Of a stretch of DNA of 44,715 nt, positions 26,503 to 35,383 are shown piece by piece. This DNA is from Gammaproteobacteria bacterium (GTDB lineage Bacteria > Pseudomonadota > Gammaproteobacteria > Enterobacterales > Alteromonadaceae): contig JAFLDV010000034.1 of assembly GCA_017302255.1 (NCBI GenBank), forward strand, positions 1 through 44,715. Reading direction: 5' to 3'. The translations under genes and the position numbers were made by a program. Below the pieces are notes generated by a model. It had not been told where the DNA came from. It searched no databases and saw only the letters and a program-made list of their open reading frames with translations. How positions within the stretch are numbered: the first letter of the stretch is position 1; each line of letters starts with the position of its first letter.

Positions 26503-28782
26503 TTATTCAATCGGCTTTGCAGAATCAACAGCAGGTTGCTGGACCGCAGTTCCTGACGGTTCTGTCCCTGACGGTTTTATCCCTGACGGTTCTGTCCCTG
26601 CTGGTACTTCCGTTGTTTGCGCCGTCGCGGTTAATGGTGTGCTCGCTGGTGTTGTTGCCGGAGTCATTGCCGGTTTCGCTACAGCTGTTGCTTGCTGTGT
26701 TGCCTCAAGCGGTTTTGCGATGTCTGTTTTAACTGATGTTGTTACCGGCGCTGTATCGACCGCAGAAGCTTCCACAGAGTTTGCCGCTTCAACTGGCGAA
26801 GTTGTCGCTTGCTGCAATGGGCTTGCTAATACATGCCAAGATCCATTGAGTAACTCATTTTCACTGCCGACAGCCAAAGCAGAGCTTGGCATTACCGGCG
26901 GTGCGCTCGCCAATGCTTCGACTTTTTCGCCATCTAAAACCCAATGCGCTAGCGGCGCAGCGAGGATTTCTAACGGAGTTGCTTTAGTTAAATCAAGAGT
27001 TGCAACTGGATAAATCACTGATGCGAATGGGCCTAATTCTCCAGATTCTTGTACTGCAACTGCCCACAATGTTTGGTCTTGCAGATACAGATCGGCGATA
27101 TCGCGTTGGTTGGCTGGCGCTAAGCGCATTTTTGGCGCGTTCACTGGCGTTTTGTCAGCGTGCCAACGTACTTCAGCAGCCGCTAAATCAAGTTCACCGG
27201 TTTGCAGTGTTCCAGCTTTACCCTCACCACCGCGTTCTGCGAGCACTAACAAATAGCGATTTGGCGCACTATTTACGCAGACCAGACCTTCAAAATTATC
27301 ACCGACTTGTTGTTCGGTATTATCGTTTTCAACCGGCATTGGATAGTGCGCTAGCACTGTGGCGTAATTGGCCATCAGTCTGATATGGATTAACCGTCCA
27401 AATTCACCATGCCAAGTACCACTTTCGGCCAACAAATATTCATTGGGACGACCGGGAATTGCGCAAGCAGCTTCCAGATCGTTGGCGGCTTGATTATCTG
27501 GCCAGTTCGCTGTGAACACCGACTGATACACAGGGGAAGTGTTTTCTTTAACATGCAAAAGACCTAGACGGTCGCCAGCATTAGATATCTTCTTATCCTG
27601 CACAATCAAATAACGATTAGGTTCGATCTGCAGCATCGCGCTGATACCCGGCAGCGAAGTTTGCTTTTTTGGACGTGCTAAATCAAACCATCGTGGATCG
27701 ACATTCATGTTAAACATCAATGGTGAATTGCGGCGGAAATTCTCAGCGTTGGTATCACATTGAATATTATCTAAATAATGTTGTTTCCATGGATCGTTAA
27801 TCAAGAAAATCTTGCCGTTGTGAATAGTGACGCCTTCAAGAGCTGTCTGCACCATCCGCTCATATACCGGACATAATCCTGAGTTATCGGTGGGGACGTA
27901 AAAGCTCAATTGCTCAACATAAGGCTGAACGCGATTGGTTAAGTCAAAAATCCACAGTTGATCATCATTACGAGCGACCGCAATAAGATATCCCGGATGA
28001 CCCGGCACCGTGCTTGGCATAAATTCTAAATCATTGATTGGATGCCCATTTTTATCAATTGGCGGCAACGTCAAATTAGCATCAATGACTTTTACAAAAT
28101 TGTCTTTAGCCCAAAAATCCGGAGTTAACCGAGTTTTAAAAATGGCCGGATCTGCCGCCATGTTTTTTTCAAGTGCGAGGTATAAGTTCTGATGATCGTC
28201 GATGGCAAGACCTTCGATACCGTCATTTGGCAGATTACCAACTTGAGCCTCTATCGGAAATTGCACCGGACGTACTGCCGTGATTATCGCTTTCGACAGT
28301 GATTTATCAGTACTAATTTTCAGCAGCAAAGTCGGGTAGGCTGTTGAATTCGTTTGGGCGAATTTTTTACTACAAGTAGGACTCAGCTGTGCTCGACTTG
28401 CGTCCTCAGTCACGGTAATTAAGGTGGTATCGTCAATCCGATCCCAAGTCAGTGCTTCAAGATCTGGAGAGTTAATTAAATAATCGCCAAAACAGCCAGC
28501 ACGAACTTCGGCTGAAACTTCAATATTGACTGGTGCAGTTTTATAGGCTGACGTATTTGGATCTAAGCGAAACAACTTCATGCGCATGCTAGGTTCAGCG
28601 CTTTGGTCACCTAACATCAGTAATTCGTCATGCCACCAGGTTAAGCCGGAAGGTTGTGGATCGAGCATGGTTTGGCCTTGTTCATCGCGAACCCATTGGC
28701 CAGAAAGTGCTTGTTGAGCAAACGTAAGCGGCGTAAAAAGCAATCCGATGCATAGCCATGACAAAGATGCAGTCAGTTTCAT
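26503..28782 (-). CDS. Exported phytase-esterase-like beta-propeller protein with a repetitive C-terminal tail
   Basis: A 759-residue exported protein. The signal peptide MKLTASLSWLCIGLLFTPLTFA is followed by AQQ. The core of about 600 residues carries short strands typical of a beta-propeller (GLTWWHDELLML, LPNDGIEGLAIDDHQNLYLALE, INDLEFMPS), which resemble the esterase-like activity-of-phytase family; substrate unknown. The last 130 or so residues are low-complexity Ala/Thr/Pro with GTEPS pentapeptides encoded by 15-bp repeats, probably a linker or surface tail. There is no obvious membrane or sorting anchor. The start at 28782 has AGAGAG upstream and is the only one giving a signal peptide. 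VF530 follows closely on the same strand. Confidence 0.7.
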   Translation of the reverse strand: MKLTASLSWLCIGLLFTPLTFAQQALSGQWVRDEQGQTMLDPQPSGLTWWHDELLMLGDQSAEPSMRMKLFRLDPNTSAYKTAPVNIEVSAEVRAGCFGDYLINSPDLEALTWDRIDDTTLITVTEDASRAQLSPTCSKKFAQTNSTAYPTLLLKISTDKSLSKAIITAVRPVQFPIEAQVGNLPNDGIEGLAIDDHQNLYLALEKNMAADPAIFKTRLTPDFWAKDNFVKVIDANLTLPPIDKNGHPINDLEFMPSTVPGHPGYLIAVARNDDQLWIFDLTNRVQPYVEQLSFYVPTDNSGLCPVYERMVQTALEGVTIHNGKIFLINDPWKQHYLDNIQCDTNAENFRRNSPLMFNMNVDPRWFDLARPKKQTSLPGISAMLQIEPNRYLIVQDKKISNAGDRLGLLHVKENTSPVYQSVFTANWPDNQAANDLEAACAIPGRPNEYLLAESGTWHGEFGRLIHIRLMANYATVLAHYPMPVENDNTEQQVGDNFEGLVCVNSAPNRYLLVLAERGGEGKAGTLQTGELDLAAAEVRWHADKTPVNAPKMRLAPANQRDIADLYLQDQTLWAVAVQESGELGPFASVIYPVATLDLTKATPLEILAAPLAHWVLDGEKVEALASAPPVMPSSALAVGSENELLNGSWHVLASPLQQATTSPVEAANSVEASAVDTAPVTTSVKTDIAKPLEATQQATAVAKPAMTPATTPASTPLTATAQTTEVPAGTEPSGIKPSGTEPSGTAVQQPAVDSAKPIE
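26551..26610. repeat. Four imperfect copies of a 15-bp tandem repeat
   Basis: CCCTGACGGTTCTGT and variants repeat in frame inside the esterase-like gene. On the minus strand they encode the pentapeptide GTEPS or GIKPS, so the copy number can change without a frameshift. Confidence 0.88.
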
Positions 28783-28952
28783 TATTCTCTCTTTGCAAAC
28801 CGTAATCGCGACGAAAACCAGATATGCTGGCAAAACAGCGGCTAATTTAACAGAAATTCACTCGTTATTATACTGGGCGGGACAAATCTCAGAGCATGTG
28901 TGCTTTTTATGACAAAATTTTTGTCGGAAAACGAAAGGCAACAGCGTACAGG

Positions 28953-28983
28953 CAAAAAAAAGAGCAAGTAAAACTTGCTCTTT
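28953..28983 (-). terminator. Intrinsic terminator of asnB
   Basis: On the minus strand, AAGAGCAAG, loop TTTTA, CTTGCTCTT, then a run of T. It lies 25 bases past the asnB stop. Confidence 0.87.
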
Positions 28984-29008
28984 AAAAGATGAATCAATTC
29001 AATATCAA

Positions 29009-30673
29009 TCAATAACCTTTCTCATGGACGTCACGCACTGCACGGCCAGAAGGGTCGGTCATTTGTGCCATTTTTGCATCCCAAGCCAAGGCTTCAGGAG
29101 TTGAACATGCCACTGATTTGCCGCCAGGTACACAAGCGATTGCGCCTGGGTGCGGGAAATGTTCTTCGAAAATAGTCCGGTATAAATAACCTTCTTTGGT
29201 GTCCGGTGTATTTACAGGGAATCTAAACGAAGCGGTTGCCATTTGTTGGTCCGTCACTTCTTTTTCAGCAAAAGCTTTTAAGCTATCGATCCAGCTATAG
29301 CCGACGCCATCAGAGAACTGCTCTTTTTGCCGCCACAAGATTTCATCCGGTAGCAGGCCAGTGAAGGCTTCACGCAGAATATGTTTTTCCATTTTGCCGC
29401 CGCCACACATTTTTGCTTGTGGGTTCAGGCGCATTGCCACATCCATAAAATGTTTGTCTAAGAATGGCACGCGCGCTTCGATACCCCATGCTGACATGGC
29501 CTTGTTGGCACGGTTACAGTCAAACATGTGCAGACGGTCGAGTTTACGCAAGGTTTCCTCATGGAATTCTTGCGCATTTGGTGCCTTATGGAAATACAGG
29601 TAGCCGCCGAACAATTCGTCAGAACCTTCACCAGACAGCACCATTTTGATGCCCATGGCTTTGATTTTTCGAGCCATTAAATACATTGGCGTTGACGCAC
29701 GGATAGTCGTGACATCATAAGTTTCTAAGAAGTACACGACATCGCGCAGTGCGTCGATACCTTCTTGCACCGTGAATAATACTTCGTGGTGCACTGTGCC
29801 AATCGAATCAGCGACCTTGCGTGCTGCTTTTAAATCCGGTGAGCCAGCAAGACCCACAGCAAATGAGTGCAGACGCGGCCACCAAGCTTCAGACTTACCA
29901 TCATCTTCCACGCGATTACGCGCAAACTGCTGGGTAATTGCCGAGATTAAGCTTGAATCTAAACCGCCTGATAACAGCACGCCGTATGGCACGTCAGACA
30001 TCAGATGGCTTTTTACGCTGTGCTCAAGAGCTGCGCGCAACTCGCCTAGATCCGCGGCGTTATCTTTTACCGCAGCATAACTTTGCCAATCGCGTTGATA
30101 GTACTTCACCAGCTTGCCTACTTTGCTGTCAAAGTAGTGACCCGGTGGGAATTCTTGCATTTGTTTACACACTGGCGCTAAAGCTTTTAATTCAGAAGCG
30201 ACATACAGTTGACCATGCTCGTCGTAGCCGTAGTACAACGGGATAATACCGATGTGATCACGTGCAATTAAATAACGTTGTTGTTCTGCGTCGTAAAGGA
30301 TGAACGCAAACATACCTTGCAGCTGATCAATAAAGTCAGCACCGTGCTCTAAATAGAGCGGCAGAATAACCTCACAGTCCGACTTGGTTTGGAATTGATA
30401 GTCTACTGTAAGATTTTTCTCTAAATTCTTGTGATTATAGATCTCGCCATTCACTGCCAGAATGTGATTTCGATTCGGATTAATCAGAGGCTGTGCGCCA
30501 TTTTCAGTATCTACGATAGCCAGGCGCTCATGCACCAGGATTGCATTGTCATCATTCCAAATACCAGACCAATCAGGTCCACGGTGGCGTAATAATTTAG
30601 ATAACTGTAGCGCCTGTTGGCGCAAGGCTTTAACATCAGTCTTGATGTCAAGCACCCCGAATATCGAACACAT
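29009..30673 (-). CDS. asnB: Asparagine synthase B (glutamine-hydrolysing)
   Basis: Makes L-asparagine from aspartate, ATP and glutamine. The 554-residue length equals that of E. coli AsnB. The N-terminal glutaminase domain starts at MCSIFG, so Cys2 is the nucleophile after Met removal; RHRGPD and NGEIYNH bind glutamine. The synthetase domain has the ATP-pyrophosphatase loop LLSGGLDSSLI and the motif SGEGSDELFGGYLYF. The ATG at 30673 has GGAG upstream. It is transcribed alone, divergent from the DUF3025 operon. Confidence 0.97.
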   Translation of the reverse strand: MCSIFGVLDIKTDVKALRQQALQLSKLLRHRGPDWSGIWNDDNAILVHERLAIVDTENGAQPLINPNRNHILAVNGEIYNHKNLEKNLTVDYQFQTKSDCEVILPLYLEHGADFIDQLQGMFAFILYDAEQQRYLIARDHIGIIPLYYGYDEHGQLYVASELKALAPVCKQMQEFPPGHYFDSKVGKLVKYYQRDWQSYAAVKDNAADLGELRAALEHSVKSHLMSDVPYGVLLSGGLDSSLISAITQQFARNRVEDDGKSEAWWPRLHSFAVGLAGSPDLKAARKVADSIGTVHHEVLFTVQEGIDALRDVVYFLETYDVTTIRASTPMYLMARKIKAMGIKMVLSGEGSDELFGGYLYFHKAPNAQEFHEETLRKLDRLHMFDCNRANKAMSAWGIEARVPFLDKHFMDVAMRLNPQAKMCGGGKMEKHILREAFTGLLPDEILWRQKEQFSDGVGYSWIDSLKAFAEKEVTDQQMATASFRFPVNTPDTKEGYLYRTIFEEHFPHPGAIACVPGGKSVACSTPEALAWDAKMAQMTDPSGRAVRDVHEKGY

Positions 30674-30838
30674 GATAAAAACTCCATTCAGATTAATACA
30701 AAGAAAATCACTTCATTTGGCAGTATGTACGTTTAGACGTACTTCTTTGACTGTGCCACTTCATCGAAAAAATGCAAGCGGTTTTTTACGCTTTTTGCAA
30801 AGTAAGTTGCTCTGGAGCCTTACAAGATGGGAGACAGC

Positions 30839-31711
30839 ATGATGATAACCACTGAAAATCAACGTTTTGTTGCACCAATTAGTTGGGAGGCGCAAATCTT
30901 TGAGCAAAATCCAATTTTTGCCGGTTTAGCTGCTTTGTTTCCATTAGCACAATGTAGCGAGTTTCCGCCGTTGAGCTTGCTGAACCAATGGGTCCGTGAG
31001 TATCAGCCGAGCCTAGCAATTAGTTTTGTCGACAATACAGAATTAACCAATGATGGTCGGTATTACGAAGAGTTTATCTTCGCGACTGGCAAAGTGCCGA
31101 CTCGCACTGACAATTGGCATGATCTCTTTGGCGCTTTGATTTGGTGCTTATATCCAAACAGTAAGATGGCGCTTAATCGGCGTCATCAACAAGAAATTGC
31201 CTTGCATGGCAAGACGCAGCGCTCGCCAGTGCGCCATCGCTTAACCTTGCTCGATGAGTGCGGTGTATTGCTCTGCTACAGCGCTGACGCTGCGCCAATT
31301 ATCGAGCAGCTGAGAAACCATCAATGGCAACAAGCGATGTTTACCGAGCGTGACAGTTGGCTGTCGTCGACATCGGGACCATCACTGTCAGGGCCACGGC
31401 TTGAACCGATGATTTTTGGTCATGCCATTTATGAAATGGCAACGCGACCTTATCTTGGCCTGACTGCAAAGTTGTGGCCAATGTTGGTGCCTGAACAATT
31501 CCATGAATGGTCTTTGTTACAAAGAATTGCTTTTATCGATGAACAACTTAGTGTACAAATATCTAACAATTCACTTGCAGAATTTCAGCAGCAATTGACT
31601 CCGTTACCCTTACTTGGGGTGCCAGGTTGGTATGCTGAAAATTGCCAGCAAGCGTTTTATCTGAATACTAATTATTTTCGGCCAAAGCGCGACATCAGGG
31701 AAAGTAAATGA
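30839..31711 (+). CDS. DUF3025 domain protein
   Basis: A roughly 290-residue protein of unknown function. YYEEFIFATGKVPTRTDNWHDLFGALIW and RHRLTLLDECGVLLCY are the two conserved DUF3025 blocks, followed by FGHAIYEMATRPYLGLTA. No membrane segment or signal peptide. GGGAG stands ahead of the ATG at 30839; an ATG at 30827 is also possible with a more distant GGAG. The stop overlaps the start of the next gene by four bases (ATGA), so it is the first gene of a translationally coupled operon with the ABC transporter and the NUDIX gene. Confidence 0.85.
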   Translation: MMITTENQRFVAPISWEAQIFEQNPIFAGLAALFPLAQCSEFPPLSLLNQWVREYQPSLAISFVDNTELTNDGRYYEEFIFATGKVPTRTDNWHDLFGALIWCLYPNSKMALNRRHQQEIALHGKTQRSPVRHRLTLLDECGVLLCYSADAAPIIEQLRNHQWQQAMFTERDSWLSSTSGPSLSGPRLEPMIFGHAIYEMATRPYLGLTAKLWPMLVPEQFHEWSLLQRIAFIDEQLSVQISNNSLAEFQQQLTPLPLLGVPGWYAENCQQAFYLNTNYFRPKRDIRESK

Positions 31712-32493
31712 TTGAAATCAAACACCTAGCCAAGGCTTTTGCTGTCGGCAAGCAAAAGAAATTATCCGATAGTGAAAAGAATGACGTTCGATATGGTGGA
31801 GAACTATTCCATTCCGTGCGTGATGTTAGTTTTGACTGCGCCAAGGGCCAAGTGGTGGGGTTGCTAGGACCAAATGGTGCAGGTAAAACCACAACATTAA
31901 GGATGTTGTCGACGGCGCTCAAACCAGATGCCGGTAGCATTTTAATTGATGGTCACGATGTGATTCACAATCCGCTAGAAGTGCGTAAGCGCATAGGGTT
32001 TTTGTCAGCCGACACTGGGCTCTATGGTCGTTTGACCGCCAAAGAAAACATCGAGTACTTTGCGCGCTTGCATGGCATGAGCGAAGTTGCCATCAGTGCC
32101 CGAGTCGAAGAGCTATTTACCTTATTGTCGATGCACGAATTTGCCAATCGTCGGGCAGATAACATGTCGACCGGTATGAAGCAAAAAACGGCAATCGCAA
32201 GGGCGGTGGTGCATTCCCCTGAATTGGTAGTGCTGGATGAACCTACTACCGGCCTTGATATTATGACCACACAAACAGTGCTTGATTTCATCCGCTCGTT
32301 GAAAGAGCAGGGAACCCCGGTGATTTTCTCCACACACCATTTGGATGAAGTCGCAGCGCTTTGCGATCGAGTAGTGGTGATTAATCAAGGGATCAGCGCA
32401 TTCAACGGCAGCCTTGCTGAGTTTAGTGATCTCGCGACTGGTCAAGATTTACGTCAGGCCTTTATGGCTGTTTTGAAAAAGGATGCTGTGTAA
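31708..32493 (+). CDS. ABC transporter ATPase, NatA-like
   Basis: A 261-residue ATPase subunit of an ABC-2 type exporter. Walker A is GPNGAGKTTT, the signature reads NMSTGMKQKTAIARA (MSTGM in place of LSGGQ, as in NatA-type ATPases), Walker B is LVVLDEPTTGLD, and the H-loop is STHHLDE. NatA/NatB pairs export Na+ in Bacillus and similar pairs export other substrates, so the substrate here is open. It overlaps DUF3025 by four bases and the permease gene by one base (TAATG). Confidence 0.92.
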   Translation: MIEIKHLAKAFAVGKQKKLSDSEKNDVRYGGELFHSVRDVSFDCAKGQVVGLLGPNGAGKTTTLRMLSTALKPDAGSILIDGHDVIHNPLEVRKRIGFLSADTGLYGRLTAKENIEYFARLHGMSEVAISARVEELFTLLSMHEFANRRADNMSTGMKQKTAIARAVVHSPELVVLDEPTTGLDIMTTQTVLDFIRSLKEQGTPVIFSTHHLDEVAALCDRVVVINQGISAFNGSLAEFSDLATGQDLRQAFMAVLKKDAV

Positions 32494-33695
32494 TGTGGCA
32501 AGTATATTTTAAGGAATTACTCGAACTCTCCCGTGATCGGAAAACACTGATGTTTGTGATTGCATTACCAATCATCGTATTTCCGCTGTTATTTGGCGTC
32601 ATGGGCTTAGTGATGGCTAACGTCAGTCGCCAAGCTGAAGCTGAAGAACATCGCTACGTGATTGTGAATCCTGAGCTAGCGCCGGAATTTGCTAATGCGC
32701 TGTTTTATCATAAGAATTTCAAAAAAGTTGAATCCGACTTAAAAGATCCTGAAGCACTCAAACAAGCGATCCGTGACGACAAATTTGATGTTGCTATCAT
32801 CATTCCAGCGGATTTTTCGCAAGATCCTGCACAATTGCATCAGCATCAGTGGCAACTGGTTTACAACTCGTCATCGCAACTTGATATGGTTGGTAATTAT
32901 TTCAATGAGTTATTTAAAACCTACACCAAAAAGCTGCAGCAAGATCGTCTAGCGTCGCTTGGCGTTGTGGCCGAACAAGTGCCTGCGGTATTAGAGCCGG
33001 TGAAGGTGAAAAAGGTTAACACAGCAGAATCGCGTGAAGATATTGGTGAGAAAATCGGCGGTTTTATTGCCTATATCCTAGTGCCGCTATGTTTGATGGG
33101 CGCTTCTTATCCAGCCATCGATATTGGCGCTGGCGAAAAAGAGCGTCGCACTTTGGAAACCTTGTTAATTTGTCCAATCAGCAGAACATCTATTGTCTTA
33201 GGTAAGTTTTTAACTGTGTTAACCACTGGCCTAATTTCCGCGATGATAACGGTCATCAGTTTTGGCGGATGGGGTTATGTTATCGGTTCGATGATGGGCG
33301 TAGACGTGGTCGCTAAAACCATGCAAGCGCTGGGTTTTGTTGACCTTACCCTTATTTTGGCACTGCTTATTCCATTGACAGCGATTTTCGCCGCGCTTTT
33401 GCTGTCATTGTCGATTTATGCGAGAAGCTTCAAGGAAGCGCAAAATTATATGGGCCCGCTGAGCATGATTATTTTCCTGCCATTGATGGTTGGGTTATTG
33501 CCAGGCATAGAGCTGTCATGGTCACTGGCGATGATCCCAGTGATGAACGTGGCACTTTGTATTAAAGAGCTGGTCAAAGGCACCATGGATTATCAAATTC
33601 TGGCGGCAGTTGTTGGCTCTACGATTGTGATTGCAGGGGCGATGATTGCATTTTGTGTGCGTTGGTTCCAGCAAGAGAAGGTGCTGTTTCGTTGA
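32493..33695 (+). CDS. ABC-2 type transporter permease, NatB-like
   Basis: A 400-residue membrane protein. One N-terminal helix (LMFVIALPIIVFPLLFGVMGLVM) precedes an extracytoplasmic domain of about 150 residues containing DVAIIIPADFSQDP, followed by five or so helices. The ABC-2 coupling motif GEKERRTLETLLICPISRTSIVLGKFL is clear and matches the NatB family. It is partner to the preceding ATPase. The start overlaps the ATPase stop by one base, and its own stop overlaps the next gene by four bases. Confidence 0.92.
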   Translation: MWQVYFKELLELSRDRKTLMFVIALPIIVFPLLFGVMGLVMANVSRQAEAEEHRYVIVNPELAPEFANALFYHKNFKKVESDLKDPEALKQAIRDDKFDVAIIIPADFSQDPAQLHQHQWQLVYNSSSQLDMVGNYFNELFKTYTKKLQQDRLASLGVVAEQVPAVLEPVKVKKVNTAESREDIGEKIGGFIAYILVPLCLMGASYPAIDIGAGEKERRTLETLLICPISRTSIVLGKFLTVLTTGLISAMITVISFGGWGYVIGSMMGVDVVAKTMQALGFVDLTLILALLIPLTAIFAALLLSLSIYARSFKEAQNYMGPLSMIIFLPLMVGLLPGIELSWSLAMIPVMNVALCIKELVKGTMDYQILAAVVGSTIVIAGAMIAFCVRWFQQEKVLFR

Positions 33696-34579
33696 GTCAG
33701 CAGTTCACAAAACACAGCGTGCAAGCAGGCAAGTTGTGGCTACAGATCAACCCCTACGGGGGTTGTTATTTAGGACCTAGCGAGCTACAAGACTGTTCAC
33801 CTGAGTATTTCGCACTTTGGTGTCAGCAAGAGCTCGACGGTCTGAATTACCCGCTCTGTTGGTTGGAGCTAACTGAAGCGCTGATGCCACTCATACCAGC
33901 GGCTCTGGCCGCGGGTTTTACTTTTTATCATTGCCAAACTCGGCAGTTGATGATGGTAAAGAAGCTTCAGCCCGCAGCCTATTTGCCATTTGCTGCCACT
34001 CATTCGATAGGGATCGGCGGCGCTACCTTTAATGAGCGCGGTGAAATATTACTTATTCGCGAGCGACCTTTGCCAAGTCAGCTTGCCGCCGCAACTACTG
34101 CAGTGCCAACGCACTGGAAATTGCCTGGCGGCATGGTCGAACCCTTTGAAAATTTTACCGACGCGGTAGTGCGAGAAGTCTTCGAGGAAACAGGTGTCAC
34201 TGCGACATTTTCGCAAATGTTGGCACTTCGTCATCACCACCATGGCCAATTTGGCGCCAGTAATATCTATTTTGTCGCACTGTTGCAGGCAACCTCTGCA
34301 CAAATTGCCATTGATGAGCGCGAAATTGCCGAAGCCCGTTGGTTTGAGCCAATGGCATTTCTACAAGACCCGACAGCCGGAGCTTACAACAAACTGCTGG
34401 TACAATTGGCATTAAAAGCCTACCAGCATGACTCGATGGACCCAGCCTTAGCGCCAACTGGTGCGCCCGTGATCGCGACAGCTGGTGTTGGTTGGCATTC
34501 GCATAAGATCCCGGGTTATCGGGCGGCTGATGATACCTATGAAGTGTTTAGTCCTCGGTTTGTGGGGAGACGCGAATAG
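33692..34579 (+). CDS. NUDIX hydrolase with an N-terminal extra domain (NUDT6-like layout)
   Basis: A roughly 295-residue protein. About 95 N-terminal residues form a pre-NUDIX domain (PLCWLELTEALMPLIPAALAAGFTFYHC), followed by the NUDIX domain starting IGIGGATFNERGEILLIRE. The NUDIX box GGMVEPFENFTDAVVREVFEETGV contains REVFEETG with all metal ligands. The layout is like eukaryotic NUDT6 and plant NUDX proteins. Substrate unknown. The start is TTG at 33692, whose TTGA overlaps the permease stop by four bases; coupling to an upstream stop is the usual setting for such weak starts. Its place in a transporter operon is unusual. Confidence 0.85.
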   Translation: MSQQFTKHSVQAGKLWLQINPYGGCYLGPSELQDCSPEYFALWCQQELDGLNYPLCWLELTEALMPLIPAALAAGFTFYHCQTRQLMMVKKLQPAAYLPFAATHSIGIGGATFNERGEILLIRERPLPSQLAAATTAVPTHWKLPGGMVEPFENFTDAVVREVFEETGVTATFSQMLALRHHHHGQFGASNIYFVALLQATSAQIAIDEREIAEARWFEPMAFLQDPTAGAYNKLLVQLALKAYQHDSMDPALAPTGAPVIATAGVGWHSHKIPGYRAADDTYEVFSPRFVGRRE

Positions 34580-34632
34580 GCCTAAGTTAACTAAGTTACT
34601 GCCATATAAGATATTGCTATTTGGGGTTTATT

Positions 34633-35325
34633 TTGGATAATCTCTTTTTTCTCGCATTTTTCACCTGCGCTTTATGTTTATATTTTTATCTTTTTTCAAA
34701 AGCAAGACTCATTAAAAGGCGCTTTAAATTAGGCCGAACTGAGTATTCAAATCTCATTGATCAAAAAGTTGTGCATCTTTACGGTCGCGTAAGATTAGTC
34801 CATGAATTCATCGCGCCGATTTCAAAGCTGAACTGTTGTTTTTATGATTGCACTGCTTTTGAACTGTTAAAAGATGGACAAAATAACTCACTATCCAACA
34901 AAAATAATTGGTCGGTGCTTAAGAAAAGATCTGCACATTGCAATTTTTTGTTAGAGATAAACTCCAATTTTGTGTTGGTGTTAACTCAACACTTGGAAAC
35001 TCTTGTAAAAACTACTATTGACACCCGAAGTGGCGATTTTAGGAATGACTCTCAATTTGATGAATATTGGAGTGGGCTGAAAGAATTCCTTGAACAACAA
35101 GGAATTCGAACATCGGACATCTACGATAAGCCCGATAGAGCGGTCACAGAGTCAACCATTGAGAACGAACAATTAATAGCTGTTGTTGGACGTGGCTGTT
35201 GGTTTGACACCTCGGATTACCCCGAAATCACTGGACTGGTCAACCAAGACCGAATTTATGTTATTTCTGGGAGCAAAAAAGCCCCCGTAGCAATCTCGAA
35301 CCTTAATACAATTTTGTGGGGCTAA
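34633..35325 (+). CDS. Membrane-anchored GIDE-domain-like protein
   Basis: A roughly 230-residue AT-rich protein with one N-terminal helix (LFFLAFFTCALCLYFYLF). The body follows the order typical of bacterial GIDE-like proteins: YGRVRLVHEFIAPISKLNCCFYDC, then FLLEINSNFVLVL, a later AVVGRGCWF and a C-terminal IYVISGSKKAPVAISN. This resemblance is by pattern only. The RING domain of eukaryotic relatives is absent, as expected in bacteria. No ATG start is available: TTG at 34633 has GGGG six bases upstream, and TTG at 34621 is an alternative. Base composition is lower in GC than the NUDIX gene before it, which may point to transfer. Confidence 0.6.
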   Translation: MDNLFFLAFFTCALCLYFYLFSKARLIKRRFKLGRTEYSNLIDQKVVHLYGRVRLVHEFIAPISKLNCCFYDCTAFELLKDGQNNSLSNKNNWSVLKKRSAHCNFLLEINSNFVLVLTQHLETLVKTTIDTRSGDFRNDSQFDEYWSGLKEFLEQQGIRTSDIYDKPDRAVTESTIENEQLIAVVGRGCWFDTSDYPEITGLVNQDRIYVISGSKKAPVAISNLNTILWG

Positions 35326-35334
35326 ATTTGAGAT

Positions 35335-35363
35335 AAAAAAAGCCGCATAAGCGGCTTTTTTAT
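35335..35363. terminator. Bidirectional terminator between the GIDE-like gene and rimO
   Basis: AAAAAAGCCGC, loop ATAA, GCGGCTTTTTT. It serves both convergent genes. Confidence 0.9.
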
Positions 35364-35383
35364 TTATATCAATATGATAGCTA

